Of a stretch of DNA of 64,000 bases, positions 17,227 to 27,118 are shown piece by piece. The stretch is from an uncultured Methanocorpusculum sp. (GTDB taxonomy: Archaea > Halobacteriota > Methanomicrobia > Methanomicrobiales > Methanocorpusculaceae), in assembly GCF_963667985.1 (NCBI RefSeq), contig NZ_OY764081.1:1461599-1525598 (forward strand), given 5' to 3'. Under the pieces are notes generated by a model. It did not search any database. It was not told where the DNA came from and worked only from the letters and a program-made list of their open reading frames with translations. Each line of letters begins with the position of its first letter. Positions within the stretch are counted from its first letter, which is position 1. The translations under genes and the position numbers were made by a program.

Positions 17227-18153
17227 TTACTGTCCTCCCTTCAGTTTGTCAAGGAACGGTACGCAGGAAGTCTGGTGAAGGTCGAGACCAAGTTCGACCG
17301 GAGACATGCCCTGGGCAAGACCGAGCATTTCACAGAAGTGAAGTACCGGGATGTTCCATGCGACACCGAATTTCTGACCGATTTCGAACTCACCGCGGTC
17401 GAACTGAAGCTGACAGAACGGACAGGTATCGACAATCGCGTCGGCACCGGCAGCAGTCATATTGGTGAGTTTCTCGTTGGTGATGTCGAGAGCGTGAGCG
17501 ATGTCGTAACCGCGAACGCCTCCGCCGGCACCGCAGCACTGCATTTTGTTGCGGTATTCAACGGCTTCTGCACCAAGAGCATTGACGAGTTCTTCGAACC
17601 ACATCGGGTGTTCGGAATCGCCGATCTTTCCGCCGGCAAACTCACGGTCCTTGGCGGGTTTGAGTAAGTGGCAGCCGTAGTGGCAGGCAACTTTCACGCC
17701 GCTAAGAGGGGTCGTGACGCTGTCTTTGAGTTTGTCAAGACCGCAGACTTCGTCGTTGTAGTAAAGTTCGGCAAGGTGGTAGACATTGGTAGTACCTTTG
17801 TATTCCATGTCGACTTCCTTTAAGACTTCATTGACGGAGTCGCGAAGCTCGTCGTTGTGTTTCAGTTTGTGGTTGACTTCCCAGATCGATTTGTAACAGC
17901 CGTTACAGATCAGGGCGATATCCATATTCATCTGTTCTGCCAGGATGAGGTTGCGGGCAGCCATGGCATACCAGACATTGAGGTCGATGGACCCGAATGC
18001 ACCGGGGGCAGGGCAGCAGGAAGCTCCTTTCAGCGGAACAAGATCGATGCCGACTTTCTTACCGGTACGGATTGCAGAGGCTTCGATACCGGGATACCGG
18101 TTCGGCGCAATGCATCCAAGGAAGAATGCGTATTTGTGCGTCTCGTGTGACAT
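17227..18153 (-). CDS. hdrB: Heterodisulfide reductase subunit B (catalytic, CCG protein)
   Basis: A 308-residue subunit carrying the noncubane [4Fe-4S] clusters that cleave the CoM-S-S-CoB disulfide. The cysteine-rich CCG motifs are seen as GASCCPAPGAFG (about 40-51) with CNGCYKS, and CCGAGGGVRGYD with CPFCQLQFD in the second half. It begins MSHETHKYAFFLGC, as is normal for HdrB. It lies 2 bp after hdrC and 1 bp before hdrA, so it is part of one transcript. Confidence 0.95.
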   Translation of the reverse strand: MSHETHKYAFFLGCIAPNRYPGIEASAIRTGKKVGIDLVPLKGASCCPAPGAFGSIDLNVWYAMAARNLILAEQMNMDIALICNGCYKSIWEVNHKLKHNDELRDSVNEVLKEVDMEYKGTTNVYHLAELYYNDEVCGLDKLKDSVTTPLSGVKVACHYGCHLLKPAKDREFAGGKIGDSEHPMWFEELVNALGAEAVEYRNKMQCCGAGGGVRGYDIAHALDITNEKLTNMTAAGADAIVDTCPFCQLQFDRGEFEIGQKFGVAWNIPVLHFCEMLGLAQGMSPVELGLDLHQTSCVPFLDKLKGGQ

Positions 18154-18155
18154 AA

Positions 18156-18740
18156 TTACTGATCCTCCGCAAGGACTTTGTCTGCAAGCTGTTTAGTGCC
18201 GTAGGCCTCGAGGATTTTCCGAATTGCCGGAAGGTATTCGGGATATTTGCAGGTGGTTTCCGGTTCAGCTTCGAGACCGAGTCTAACACGGGCTGCACGG
18301 TTGGCATCACTGTTCGGGACACCGTGACCGGTATCATAGATGAAGTTCACCGTTGCAAGGAAGTTCTTCGGAACGATACCCTGCCTGGCAGCAATATTGC
18401 GCATGGCCATGATGACATCGGTCGGGATGAGGTCACGGGGACAGCGGTCGGAGCAGGTATAGCAGGTCGTACACAGCCAGAGATCAGGATCGTTGAGACA
18501 GACATCTCTCATACCGAGATTCACGCGGCGCATGAAGTTCCGAATACGGTAGGTGCTGCGGGCACCTGACGGGCAGGACCCGGTACAGGTTCCGCACTGG
18601 AAACAGATGTGGGCTTCAGTTCCTCCAATCTTTTCAACTTCGGCAGTGAACGACGGGTCGCTGTCCTGTCGTGGACGGTAATACCGGTCAGACAGACGTG
18701 CTGCAAGGGCAGCATCTTTGTATGCTTTTGCACTTGTCAT
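18156..18740 (-). CDS. hdrC: Heterodisulfide reductase subunit C
   Basis: A 194-residue iron-sulfur subunit that carries electrons between HdrA and HdrB. Two classical [4Fe-4S] motifs are visible: CFQCGTCTGSCP (about 48-59) and CTTCYTCSDRCP (about 90-101). Soluble, without membrane segments, so this is the cytosolic HdrABC type and not HdrDE. It is separated from the polyferredoxin gene by 6 bp. Confidence 0.94.
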   Translation of the reverse strand: MTSAKAYKDAALAARLSDRYYRPRQDSDPSFTAEVEKIGGTEAHICFQCGTCTGSCPSGARSTYRIRNFMRRVNLGMRDVCLNDPDLWLCTTCYTCSDRCPRDLIPTDVIMAMRNIAARQGIVPKNFLATVNFIYDTGHGVPNSDANRAARVRLGLEAEPETTCKYPEYLPAIRKILEAYGTKQLADKVLAEDQ

Positions 18741-18746
18741 GGTTGT

Positions 18747-19856
18747 TCACTCCAGATTTTTCGTTTCAACCTGACCAAAGGTAGACTCCACAAGCTTGGA
18801 CGTACGGGGTACGCACAGTTTCGCAGCAATCGTTTTGTACAGGTCTGTCTCCGTTCCTTTAATGTGGATACCGGTTCTCTTCAGCGTGAGAGCATCTTCG
18901 GACGGGCAGGCATTCACGCAGGCACCGCAGAGGATACACAGATCATTGTTGATCGCGATGTTGGCCTCGATGCTGTCTCTCTTCATATTGACGGCAGGCA
19001 TCGGGCTTGGAAGATACAGAGCCTTGCACGGGCAGACATCGACACACGTCGAGCAGCCGCCGGGACACTTGGAAGCATCAACGATAAGTTCGCCGTCGAA
19101 GAATTTCGTGACGGTAACGGCCTCGCTCGGGCAGACGTGTTCACACCACGTGCACGTAATACACTCGGATTTGTCGATAGAAACACTGCCGGGGAGCTTC
19201 AGGTCTTTGGGAACCTCACGCTCAACGCTAAGTGCTTTCTCCGGGCAGGCATTCACGCAGATCTGGCAGGCATCGCATACCTCCTTATCCCAGACAACCT
19301 CGCCGGTCGGCTTCATCGTGCCCGGATAGAAAGGATCTCTGGCAACGGTAATTGCCGGACATAAGGTACCGCAGATACCGCAGATCGTACATTTTTCCGT
19401 ATCGACATGGAAGACGACCTCGCCGGTAAGAGCGGTCTGACGCTGCATGCCGCCGTCAACTTCGCCTTCATAGACAGGCACGTTTCTGACGATCGCATCA
19501 TGCGGGCAGGCCTCGTGACAGGATGTACAGCGAACACACTTCTCCTCATCGATCTCAGCAGTGAAATCATACTCGGGGAAACCTTCCTGCTCCAGAATCG
19601 GGAGGCTCGGTTCACCGTCAACTTCTACGAGAAGTGCATCAAACGGACACATAATCGTGCAGACACCGCAGTATGAACATTTTGCGGGGTCAACGCTGAT
19701 TGGTGCGTCGCCGGAAGCGACACCACGGATGGATGCTCCGACCATACCAAGAGAAATTGCTTCCTTCGGACATGCGTCGGCACAGATACCACAACCGGCG
19801 CACCGCGTAGTATCTAAGAGAAGATGGGAAATGCGTTGAAGAAGTTTTTGCTCCAT
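18747..19856 (-). CDS. Polyferredoxin with eight [4Fe-4S] motifs
   Basis: A 369-residue protein with eight consecutive CxxCxxCxxxCP-type clusters (one spelled CPGGCSTCVDVCP). It is probably a soluble multi-cluster electron wire feeding or draining the Hdr complex, since it is the first gene of the hdrCBA-mvhD operon. Composition resembles MvhB/FwdF polyferredoxins; which of these it corresponds to cannot be decided by eye. The frame is open to 19916, but GAGGGG sits about 14 bp before the ATG at 19856 and the following MEQKLLQRISH is protein-like, so I chose that start. It leaves a leader of about 200 nt after the likely promoter. Confidence 0.88.
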   Translation of the reverse strand: MEQKLLQRISHLLLDTTRCAGCGICADACPKEAISLGMVGASIRGVASGDAPISVDPAKCSYCGVCTIMCPFDALLVEVDGEPSLPILEQEGFPEYDFTAEIDEEKCVRCTSCHEACPHDAIVRNVPVYEGEVDGGMQRQTALTGEVVFHVDTEKCTICGICGTLCPAITVARDPFYPGTMKPTGEVVWDKEVCDACQICVNACPEKALSVEREVPKDLKLPGSVSIDKSECITCTWCEHVCPSEAVTVTKFFDGELIVDASKCPGGCSTCVDVCPCKALYLPSPMPAVNMKRDSIEANIAINNDLCILCGACVNACPSEDALTLKRTGIHIKGTETDLYKTIAAKLCVPRTSKLVESTFGQVETKNLE

Positions 19857-20043
19857 GACAACGTTCTTCCCCTCTCTTCTCATGGAATATTTTGGATACA
19901 TTGTACTCAAGACCATGTGGGAATTCCTCAGATTGAAAAATACATTTTAGATAGAACCAACGTTCCATTCGTCTGAAACCATTCTATGGACATGCGGGAA
20001 TATGGCCATACTGCCCGCACTAGCTGACTCTATTACAGACGCG

Positions 20044-20097
20044 CCACGTATGACAGGTTATCGACCATCAATATTCGTTAGTAACAACATAAATATA
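20044..20097 (-). promoter_or_regulatory. Promoter-like segment of the Hdr operon, copy 1 of a direct repeat
   Basis: On the minus strand it contains AATATATTTATG, a good box A pointing to the polyferredoxin gene. The adjoining core (20044-20076) is repeated at 20401-20433, with 28 of 33 positions equal by eye: CCACG, ATGACAG, TATCGAC and TCAATATTC blocks in the same order. The repeated blocks are candidate regulator sites. Confidence 0.5.
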
Positions 20098-20100
20098 TTA

Positions 20101-20123
20101 TTACTTACATTTTGAATAAGTAA
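20101..20123. promoter_or_regulatory. Inverted repeat upstream of the Hdr promoter
   Basis: TTACTTA and TAAGTAA, 9 bp apart, just upstream (in the operon direction) of the TATA-like sequence. The size and position suit a dimeric archaeal regulator. Confidence 0.35.
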
Positions 20124-20400
20124 ATTAAATTAGATTAATAAAATAAACCTGCAACATGTAATTCGAGAGAAAACACTGACAAAAGAATAATCAAAAAATA
20201 TGCGGGAAGAGCTGGTGTAGAACTATTTTCCCGCGAGGTTTTATCTATGCTAAAGAGGAGATGTTTCCCCTTACTTTCGAATGCATACTCGGCTAAAGAT
20301 CGTTCGCCCTGCCTCGGATACGAAGATCCACCGGAAACATGGATGTACGACAGTCAAGGATTCATGATGTCCGTCCAGGGGAACTACTCGATGCCGGACA

Positions 20401-20453
20401 CCACGGATGACAGAATATCGACAGTCAATATTCATCCCCAACATAATAAATAT
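20401..20453 (-). promoter_or_regulatory. Promoter-like segment, copy 2 of the direct repeat
   Basis: Second copy, 357 bp upstream of the first, again with a minus-strand TATA-like AAATATTTATTATG. No gene starts just downstream of it, so it could be an alternative distal promoter giving a leader of more than 500 nt, or a decayed duplicate. Between the copies a weak 80-codon frame on the + strand (20247-20489) is open; I do not count it as a gene. Confidence 0.4.
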
Positions 20454-20552
20454 TTTTCTTTAAAAAATAAAAATGTAAATAATATATGATTTACAAAATC
20501 GGCAGGCAAAGACACGCCACATGACACAGGAACAAAAGATACACAAAACTCA

Positions 20553-20570
20553 AGAAAAAAAGAAGGAGAG
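20553..20570 (-). terminator. Oligo-T terminator
   Basis: Minus strand CTTCTTTTTTTCTTGAG just after the U32 gene, the likely end of the rpo transcript. Confidence 0.45.
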
Positions 20571-20573
20571 GAA

Positions 20574-22925
20574 TTATTCTCTGACGACGCCGCGCAGGTA
20601 ATGCCCCGCCGTGATGCCGCCGGACGCGATATCTTTTATCTGTTCTTTGAGTTCTTTCGGGTCGCCGGTTCCGTCAACGACCGCCGTGTATATAGCCGTC
20701 ATCCGCCGGATATACTCAGGACTCCCACCTCGGGCATCGATCGAAATCACGGAGACGCCGGCCGACGCGAGTTTTCCGACATACTCGATCAGGCAGGTCT
20801 CGGATGAGTTCAGGATATGGCCCCGGCACTGGGAATCGGTCCTGACCCGGAATATTCTGTTCGTTTTATCTTTAAGGGCCCAGGACTGATTGCAACTCCG
20901 GCATCCCTGGACCGTTGCCGGAATACAGTTCTCGGAGACCATCACCTCAAGACTGCCCTGAACGATCACCTCAGTCTTCGGCGGATGAGCATATGCCGAG
21001 AGATGTTCCATCAAAGTCCTGATCTGTTTTCCCGAGAGTTCCGGCGAAAGACAGACCTGACGACAGCTCTTTCCATACGTAACGGCAGAGCGGGCGTTCG
21101 TGATGTTCAGACCAGACCCGCCGTATTTGGGCACGCCCTTGATACTCTCGGCAGCCCCGACTCCGTCAACCATCACGCCGGCGGCTCCGGCAGGGATCTT
21201 CGAAAAAGCGGAAGCAAACTCGTGTTCCTGAACGATCCGCGGAAGTTTGTAGATGATCGGAAGATCGTAGATCTCCTCAAATCCTTCGTAGACAACCTGT
21301 CCTGCTCCGGCAGAGTGGGCGGCCTTTGCCCCGACAACACTGTCAGTATAGACCTGGATGATCGGCGTCATCCGCTCCGGGACCGCCGTGCCTTTTTCCG
21401 CATACGGACGAGTGATCCGGATCGGTTTTCGGGCCAGCGCCGTTGCATCCAGAAACTTCCGGCGAAGATCCGTGATGACGCTCATCGGCAGAAACATCGT
21501 GCCGTCGTACTGCATCGAAAGCGTTTGAATAAAGAACGGAGTCCCGCCGGTCTTTCGCATCTGTGTCTCGACCGACTCTTTGGAGACGGGTTTATTCAGC
21601 GCCTCAAGCATCGGCATCTCGGTTTTGACCTCAACGCCATCCGAAGAGACGGTCAGCCGTCCTGCTTTGTCGACCGAGACGACGATGTCGAGCGGGATTC
21701 TGCCGGCGAAAGGTTTTGAAAGAATCGCGGCCGCTTTTCGTTCGGTCTTCATCCGGCGGGTGATCCAGAGTTCACTGCCTAAGACAACGTCGGCCGGTGC
21801 GGGGATCTTATAGGCGTCTCCTTCCGGGAAGATATACGGCTCTTTATTCAAAGCGAACCCGGTCTCGCGGCCGGCGATCTTGAACACCAGGCCGTCTCCC
21901 GTATCGGGGACCGGACCTTCGATTTTCACGATCACTTTGCCGCGGGACTCGTCCAGCCCGGACACAAATCCAGCATAAACGCCACGGTTGTCGGGCTTTT
22001 TCGCATTGATGAAGGTTCCCCACTTGTCACCGAAGAGATATCCTTTCGTAAACCCGCGGTTGAATGCAAAGGCAAGATCCTCCATCGTTTCGTTATCGGG
22101 AACGAACTCTTCGCCTGCGGCGATCGTATCAAGACCCCTGCGGTAGGCATCGGTGACGATCCCAACATACTCAGGCGTCTTCATCCTTCCTTCGATCTTG
22201 ACAGCAGCGACCCCGAGACTGCAGATCTCCTCAAGGTAGGGATACATACACAGGTCACGCGGGGAGAGATGATAATCTCCCTGGGTCGGCAGAGTCTCTC
22301 CGTCGGCAAGGAGAGTGTAGGGTTTTCGGCACGGCTGGGCGCATGCCCCCTGATTTCCGCTTCGTCCGCCGATCACGGAAGAAAAGAGACACTGTCCCGA
22401 GTATGCATAGCATATCGCTCCGTGAATAAAAATCTCCAGCTCGACGCCGACCTCTTTGGCGGCTTCGGCGATTTTTTTCACATCATCGAACGGAAGTTCG
22501 CGGGAAAGAACCACACGCGAGACGCCGTGTTCGGCGGCAAACCGGACGCCTGCCGCGTTATGAATCGTCATCTGCGTGCTTGCATGCAGCGGAAGATCCG
22601 GCACGATCTCTCTTGCGAGAGAGAGGACGCCGACATCCTGAACAAGGATCGCATCCACGCCGATGTCCGAAAGGAACCGAAGATACCCGGCGATTCCCGG
22701 CATATCGTCATCGTAGGCGAGCGTGTTGACGGTCACATACACCTTGACGCCGTACTGATGGGCGAAGATGACCGCACTGGTCAGCTCCTCGTTGGTGAAG
22801 TTCGCCGCATACTGGCGTGCGCCGAATGATTTTCCGCCGAGATAAACAGCATCGCAGCCGGCATACACGGCGGCTTTCAAAGCTTCGGGCGAACCCGCAG
22901 GAGATAAGAGTTCAGGAATATCCAT
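20574..22925 (-). CDS. Peptidase U32 family protein (large two-domain form)
   Basis: A 783-residue member of the U32 family. The signature ELEIFIHGAICYAYSGQC near residue 165 and the following conserved cysteines (CAQPC) are clear. Bacterial members with this motif act in tRNA or rRNA hydroxylation or in ubiquinone synthesis rather than as true proteases, so the peptidase name is historical. The long C-terminal half adds a beta-rich domain and a second Cys-containing region (CLSPELSG, GCRSCNQSW). It starts 13 bp after rpoA'' on the same strand and so probably ends the RNA polymerase transcript. An oligo-T run (20553-20570) follows. Confidence 0.82.
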   Translation of the reverse strand: MDIPELLSPAGSPEALKAAVYAGCDAVYLGGKSFGARQYAANFTNEELTSAVIFAHQYGVKVYVTVNTLAYDDDMPGIAGYLRFLSDIGVDAILVQDVGVLSLAREIVPDLPLHASTQMTIHNAAGVRFAAEHGVSRVVLSRELPFDDVKKIAEAAKEVGVELEIFIHGAICYAYSGQCLFSSVIGGRSGNQGACAQPCRKPYTLLADGETLPTQGDYHLSPRDLCMYPYLEEICSLGVAAVKIEGRMKTPEYVGIVTDAYRRGLDTIAAGEEFVPDNETMEDLAFAFNRGFTKGYLFGDKWGTFINAKKPDNRGVYAGFVSGLDESRGKVIVKIEGPVPDTGDGLVFKIAGRETGFALNKEPYIFPEGDAYKIPAPADVVLGSELWITRRMKTERKAAAILSKPFAGRIPLDIVVSVDKAGRLTVSSDGVEVKTEMPMLEALNKPVSKESVETQMRKTGGTPFFIQTLSMQYDGTMFLPMSVITDLRRKFLDATALARKPIRITRPYAEKGTAVPERMTPIIQVYTDSVVGAKAAHSAGAGQVVYEGFEEIYDLPIIYKLPRIVQEHEFASAFSKIPAGAAGVMVDGVGAAESIKGVPKYGGSGLNITNARSAVTYGKSCRQVCLSPELSGKQIRTLMEHLSAYAHPPKTEVIVQGSLEVMVSENCIPATVQGCRSCNQSWALKDKTNRIFRVRTDSQCRGHILNSSETCLIEYVGKLASAGVSVISIDARGGSPEYIRRMTAIYTAVVDGTGDPKELKEQIKDIASGGITAGHYLRGVVRE

Positions 22926-22938
22926 GATAAAAAAAAGA

Positions 22939-24447
22939 TTACTGAGGTGCCACGCGGCGGACCATCAGTTTGACATCGCCGGTACCGAGGAGAATCGGCT
23001 GACCGACAATGACGTTTTCCGTAACTCCGGAAAGTTCATCGAATTCATGCGCCACCGCGGCATCCAGCAGGTGGTTGACCGTAACTTCGAAGCTTGCACG
23101 GGAAAGGACCGATTCCTTCTCCCCGGCAATTCCGTGACGACCGATCTGTTTGACCTCGCCGTCCATGCACATAATGTCTGCGACAAGCATGATGTGGCGG
23201 AGATCGACCGAGATACCCTGTTCTTTCAGAGTATTGAATGCTTCGTAGATGATGGCGGAACGTGCTGCCTCGACACCAAGCGTGCTTGCGATCTCGGAGA
23301 TGTTGTTCGTACGGGTTCTCGTACAGTCGACGCCGTCGATCTCGAAGACGTCTTTGAGGTTGGAACCTTCCGTATGGAGAATGTACTCGTCGTTTTCCTT
23401 TCGAACAACGACCCTCTTGATATCATCGATACCCTGAACGATGACCTGACGGACATGTTCTGCGAGCTGGAAGAGGTTCTGATAGGAGTCCTCGTTTTTC
23501 GGGAGGAACTTTAAGACGCCATTCGCCTCATCGACCTCGAAGTCGCGGTAGTGACGCTTGTCTTTGATCTTCTGCGGAGCGCGGGCAAGAACTTCGGATA
23601 CTGCGATCTTACGTTTCTTGCAGACGTCTTTGTTGACCTGAACGAGAACGCACATCTCTGCGATGTCGGTCTCGATATCGCCGAACTCGTGAAGCGGAGC
23701 GGCTTCGATCTTCCAGGAGACCTCACGTGCCTTATCACGGCTCTCGCGGTAGTCTTTATCCAGGAAGATGGTCATGGTCGGCGTCGACGGCTCTTTTCTC
23801 GCGTCCATGATTTCGATAAGACGCGGCAGACCAAGAGTAACGTTGATTTCAGCCACACCCGCGTAGTGGAACGTACGCATCGTCATCTGCGTACCCGGTT
23901 CACCAATTGAGTGGGCGGCGTTGATACCGACCGCTTCGCAGGGCTGAACGCGGGTGCGTTCGTATTCGGTGTTGATACGGTCAACGATCTGTTCGAACTG
24001 CTCGTCGGTTACTCCCTTGCCCGAATCATACTTCGAGATAAGGATCTTCGTGAGTTCGTTGGTCGTAGAGACCGGCATGTTCTCATCCACGAGTCTCCTT
24101 ACACGGGACTTCATGAGGGGGAAATCGATGAGTTCGAGATCCTCTTCGGATTTGTTTTCGAGCCAGACCTTCAGCTGCTGGAAGAGGGTCTTTGGAAGAC
24201 CCCAGCCGTGCAGCTCGACGGCGATTGCCGACTCGGGCTCTTCGACGACCTCTTCGGTCTTCTTTGCTTTCTTCGACCGGGGTTTCTTTTCTACGGATTC
24301 GGAAGAGGTCTCCTCGACCGATTCCGTTTCAAGAGCCTCTTCGACCTTTTCCGCGAGGGATTTCTTTGAGGTCGTTACGGGAGTTTCTTCGATGACTTCT
24401 TCGAAGGTATCGAACTCCTCGTCGAACTCGTCATTGTTTGGAACCAT
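22939..24447 (-). CDS. rpoA2: RNA polymerase subunit A'' with acidic N-terminal extension
   Basis: The C-terminal part of the largest subunit, split as usual in Archaea. Conserved blocks are GINAAHSIGEPGTQMTMRTF (trigger-loop region) and the C-terminal DIMCMDGEVKQIGRHGIAG. The protein is 502 residues because the first 80 or so are a low-complexity acidic tail (EEFDTFEEVIEE, then Lys/Glu/Ser repeats) before the normal domain begins near ELHGWGLP; family members are usually near 390-420. I start at the ATG at 24447, 1 bp after the rpoA' stop. The frame stays open upstream, but that part lies inside rpoA'. Confidence 0.93.
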   Translation of the reverse strand: MVPNNDEFDEEFDTFEEVIEETPVTTSKKSLAEKVEEALETESVEETSSESVEKKPRSKKAKKTEEVVEEPESAIAVELHGWGLPKTLFQQLKVWLENKSEEDLELIDFPLMKSRVRRLVDENMPVSTTNELTKILISKYDSGKGVTDEQFEQIVDRINTEYERTRVQPCEAVGINAAHSIGEPGTQMTMRTFHYAGVAEINVTLGLPRLIEIMDARKEPSTPTMTIFLDKDYRESRDKAREVSWKIEAAPLHEFGDIETDIAEMCVLVQVNKDVCKKRKIAVSEVLARAPQKIKDKRHYRDFEVDEANGVLKFLPKNEDSYQNLFQLAEHVRQVIVQGIDDIKRVVVRKENDEYILHTEGSNLKDVFEIDGVDCTRTRTNNISEIASTLGVEAARSAIIYEAFNTLKEQGISVDLRHIMLVADIMCMDGEVKQIGRHGIAGEKESVLSRASFEVTVNHLLDAAVAHEFDELSGVTENVIVGQPILLGTGDVKLMVRRVAPQ

Positions 24448-24448
24448 G

Positions 24449-27118
24449 TTAGATCTCCTCCTTGAGAACGGATTCGGCAATACCCTTGACATCGACCGGC
24501 AGACCGGAAGCGGACTTGGCCGGGTCGGTACCGTCTTCTCCGTAGACGAACTGGATGATCTTTCCACCGGTACTGCGGACGGTTCCGTCGTACGCGACTT
24601 TGAGATCCTGCAGTGCGTTGATCATACGACGCTGGAGGTAACCGGACTGGGATGTACGAACTGCAGTATCCACAAGACCTTCACGACCTCCGATTGCATG
24701 GAAGAAGAACTCGGTCGGGTTCAGACCGGACTTGTAGGAATTGCGGACGAAACCATGCGCATCCGCCCCTTTGTCGCCACGTTTGAAGTGCGGGAGGGTG
24801 CGGTCTTCGTATCCACGAACGATACGCTCACCACGCACTGCCTGCTGACCGATACAACCGGCCATCTGTGCGATGTTCAGCATCGAACCTCTTGCTCCGG
24901 AAACGGCCATGACCACAGCGGAGTTTTCGAAACCTAAGTGACGGGATGCGATATCACCAGTCCGGTCACGGGCTTTACCCAGCTCTTTCATGACCTGCAT
25001 TTCAAGGGTCTCTTCAGGCGTTCTTCCGGGCATGGGCTCTAAGTGTCCCTGCTCGAAGATATTGATACGGTTGGCGACATCGTGTTCTGCAGTGTCGAGC
25101 ACATCGCGGATCTGCTTGTACTCTTCCTTACCGAGATCGGTATCGTTGATACCGTACGAGAATCCGTACAGCATGATTGCACGGATCGAGAGCTTCGTCA
25201 GATCGTCGATATACTCTTTTGCACGCTGCGTACCGTGCAGACGGATGATCCTGTTAAGGATGGCTCCGTCCATTGCTCCGACAGACTTCTTGTCGATGGT
25301 TCCGCTGATAAGTTCTCCGTCGACGATTCTGACGAAGGCATCGTTCGGGCAGAACGTGTTCTTCGTACAGGGATCGCAGTTCCGGCAGCATGTCGCTTTG
25401 TAGAACATGTTGACGTCCTTTGGCAGGATCATCGAGAATGCCTGTTTGTTGCTCCAGTAGGGAATACCGTTTTCGACCTTGCCCGGCTCGGGAAGGTGCT
25501 CCATCGCGGTGTATTTCAGGAGATAGAGGAACTCGGATTTCGTGTACCACTTCAGCTGGTTCGTCAGCAGGAAGATACCGGAGATGTGGTCGTGAAGACC
25601 GCCGATGATCGGACCGCCGAAACGCGGCGAGAGAATGTTTTCCTGGACCGCGACGAGAAGTTCCGCTTCTGCACGTGCTTCCTCGGTCTGAGGAACGTGC
25701 AGGTTCATTTCATCTCCATCAAAGTCTGCGTTGTACGGGGGACATACTGCCGGGTTAAGGCGGAACGTTCTGCCGTTCATGACTTTGATGTGGTGGGACA
25801 TGATGGACATACGGTGCAGAGACGGCTGACGGTTGAAGAGAACGATATCTCCGTCACGCAGCTGTCTGTCGATCTTCCATCCGGGTTCGATCATTTCGGC
25901 GACAGTGTCGCAGTTACCTTCTTCGCCGGCGATCAGTCTGATACGGCGGCCGTCGGGTCTGTTGACATAGTTCGCACCGCAGGGGTCGCGAAGGGTCGGT
26001 CTGTGCTGACCGATCCGGATAAGCGCACGCATATCCTCAAGGTTCTGCTTGGTCACTCTGACCGGAACGGACATCTCGTTTGCGATCGCAAGCGGAATAC
26101 CGACTTCGCCGATCGAAAGGTTCGGGTCCGGAGAGATGACCGTACGGGCGGAGAAGTTGACACGCTTACCGGATAAGGATCCGCGGAAACGGCCGTCTTT
26201 ACCTTTCAGACGCTGAGAGAGCGTCTTGAGCGGTCTGCCGGACCGGTGTCTTGCCGGCGGGCATCCTGCGACCTCGTTGTCGAGGTAGGTGGTGACGTGG
26301 TACTGGAGAAGTTCCCACAGATCTTCGATAATGAGCTGCGGGGCACCTGCGTCCTGGTTTTCCTTTAAGCGCTGGTTGATCCTGATGATATCCACAAGCT
26401 TGTGGGTCAGATCATCCTCGGATCTCTGACCGTTTTCAAGGATAATGGACGGGCGGACCGTTACCGGCGGGACCGGAAGGACGGTAAGAACGGTCCATTC
26501 GGGTCTTGCAACTTCGGGGTCGATACCGAGAAGACGGAGGTCGTCGTCCGGGATCTTTTCGAGGCGTTCACGGATGTCGGCAGAGGTCAGTTTGCGTTCC
26601 GACTTGTGGACTTTTCCGTCCTCGCCCATCTCGGTGACGATCTCGACGAACGAGGTCGGCTTCTCGAAGTTGATCTTGAACTGCTGATCACCGCAGTAAG
26701 GGCAGATACGCTCCTTCTTGATATCCTTCTCGCCAATGGTTTCGGCGGAGTAGGGATCGTCTTCAAGTGCGGAGAAGCGTTCGATCTCTTCCTTGTCGAG
26801 AAGAAGCCGGCCGCAGTCACGGCAGGTGACACGGAGAAGTTTTCTGATCAGGCGGGTGTATCCTACATGGATAACCGGTTTTGCGAGATCGATGTGACCA
26901 AAGTGGCCGGGACACTCGCCCTGCTTCTGACCGCAGGTCTTGCAGCGAAGTCCCGGGTCGATAACACCGAGACTCGGGTCCATGAGACCTTTCGGGTAGG
27001 GGAATCCGTCGTCGTCGTAGGTGTCCGGCCAGATGACCTTACAGACACTCATGTCGCGAATCGCTTTCGGTGAAAGGATACCGAACTCGATCTTGCCGAT
27101 TCTCTTTGGCGAGGTCAT
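24449..27118 (-). CDS. rpoA1: RNA polymerase subunit A'
   Basis: The N-terminal part of the largest subunit (889 residues) that holds the catalytic magnesium: the NADFDGDEM motif is intact in [14 protein letters not shown]. The N-terminal zinc-binding region ([17 protein letters not shown], then CRDCG and CPYCG) and the bridge-helix-proximal [14 protein letters not shown] segments are also present. It overlaps rpoB' by 4 bp (ATGA). Confidence 0.96.
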   Translation of the reverse strand: MTSPKRIGKIEFGILSPKAIRDMSVCKVIWPDTYDDDGFPYPKGLMDPSLGVIDPGLRCKTCGQKQGECPGHFGHIDLAKPVIHVGYTRLIRKLLRVTCRDCGRLLLDKEEIERFSALEDDPYSAETIGEKDIKKERICPYCGDQQFKINFEKPTSFVEIVTEMGEDGKVHKSERKLTSADIRERLEKIPDDDLRLLGIDPEVARPEWTVLTVLPVPPVTVRPSIILENGQRSEDDLTHKLVDIIRINQRLKENQDAGAPQLIIEDLWELLQYHVTTYLDNEVAGCPPARHRSGRPLKTLSQRLKGKDGRFRGSLSGKRVNFSARTVISPDPNLSIGEVGIPLAIANEMSVPVRVTKQNLEDMRALIRIGQHRPTLRDPCGANYVNRPDGRRIRLIAGEEGNCDTVAEMIEPGWKIDRQLRDGDIVLFNRQPSLHRMSIMSHHIKVMNGRTFRLNPAVCPPYNADFDGDEMNLHVPQTEEARAEAELLVAVQENILSPRFGGPIIGGLHDHISGIFLLTNQLKWYTKSEFLYLLKYTAMEHLPEPGKVENGIPYWSNKQAFSMILPKDVNMFYKATCCRNCDPCTKNTFCPNDAFVRIVDGELISGTIDKKSVGAMDGAILNRIIRLHGTQRAKEYIDDLTKLSIRAIMLYGFSYGINDTDLGKEEYKQIRDVLDTAEHDVANRINIFEQGHLEPMPGRTPEETLEMQVMKELGKARDRTGDIASRHLGFENSAVVMAVSGARGSMLNIAQMAGCIGQQAVRGERIVRGYEDRTLPHFKRGDKGADAHGFVRNSYKSGLNPTEFFFHAIGGREGLVDTAVRTSQSGYLQRRMINALQDLKVAYDGTVRSTGGKIIQFVYGEDGTDPAKSASGLPVDVKGIAESVLKEEI

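Noticed and set aside
20247..20489. 80-codon frame upstream of the Hdr operon
   Set aside because: No clear domain pattern; its second half covers the duplicated promoter-like segment, which better explains that DNA.
24448..24567. Longer N-terminus for RNA polymerase A''
   Set aside because: The added 40 residues (Ser/Arg/Pro-rich) lie inside rpoA' in another frame; the ATG at 24447 is 1 bp after the rpoA' stop, as expected in this operon.
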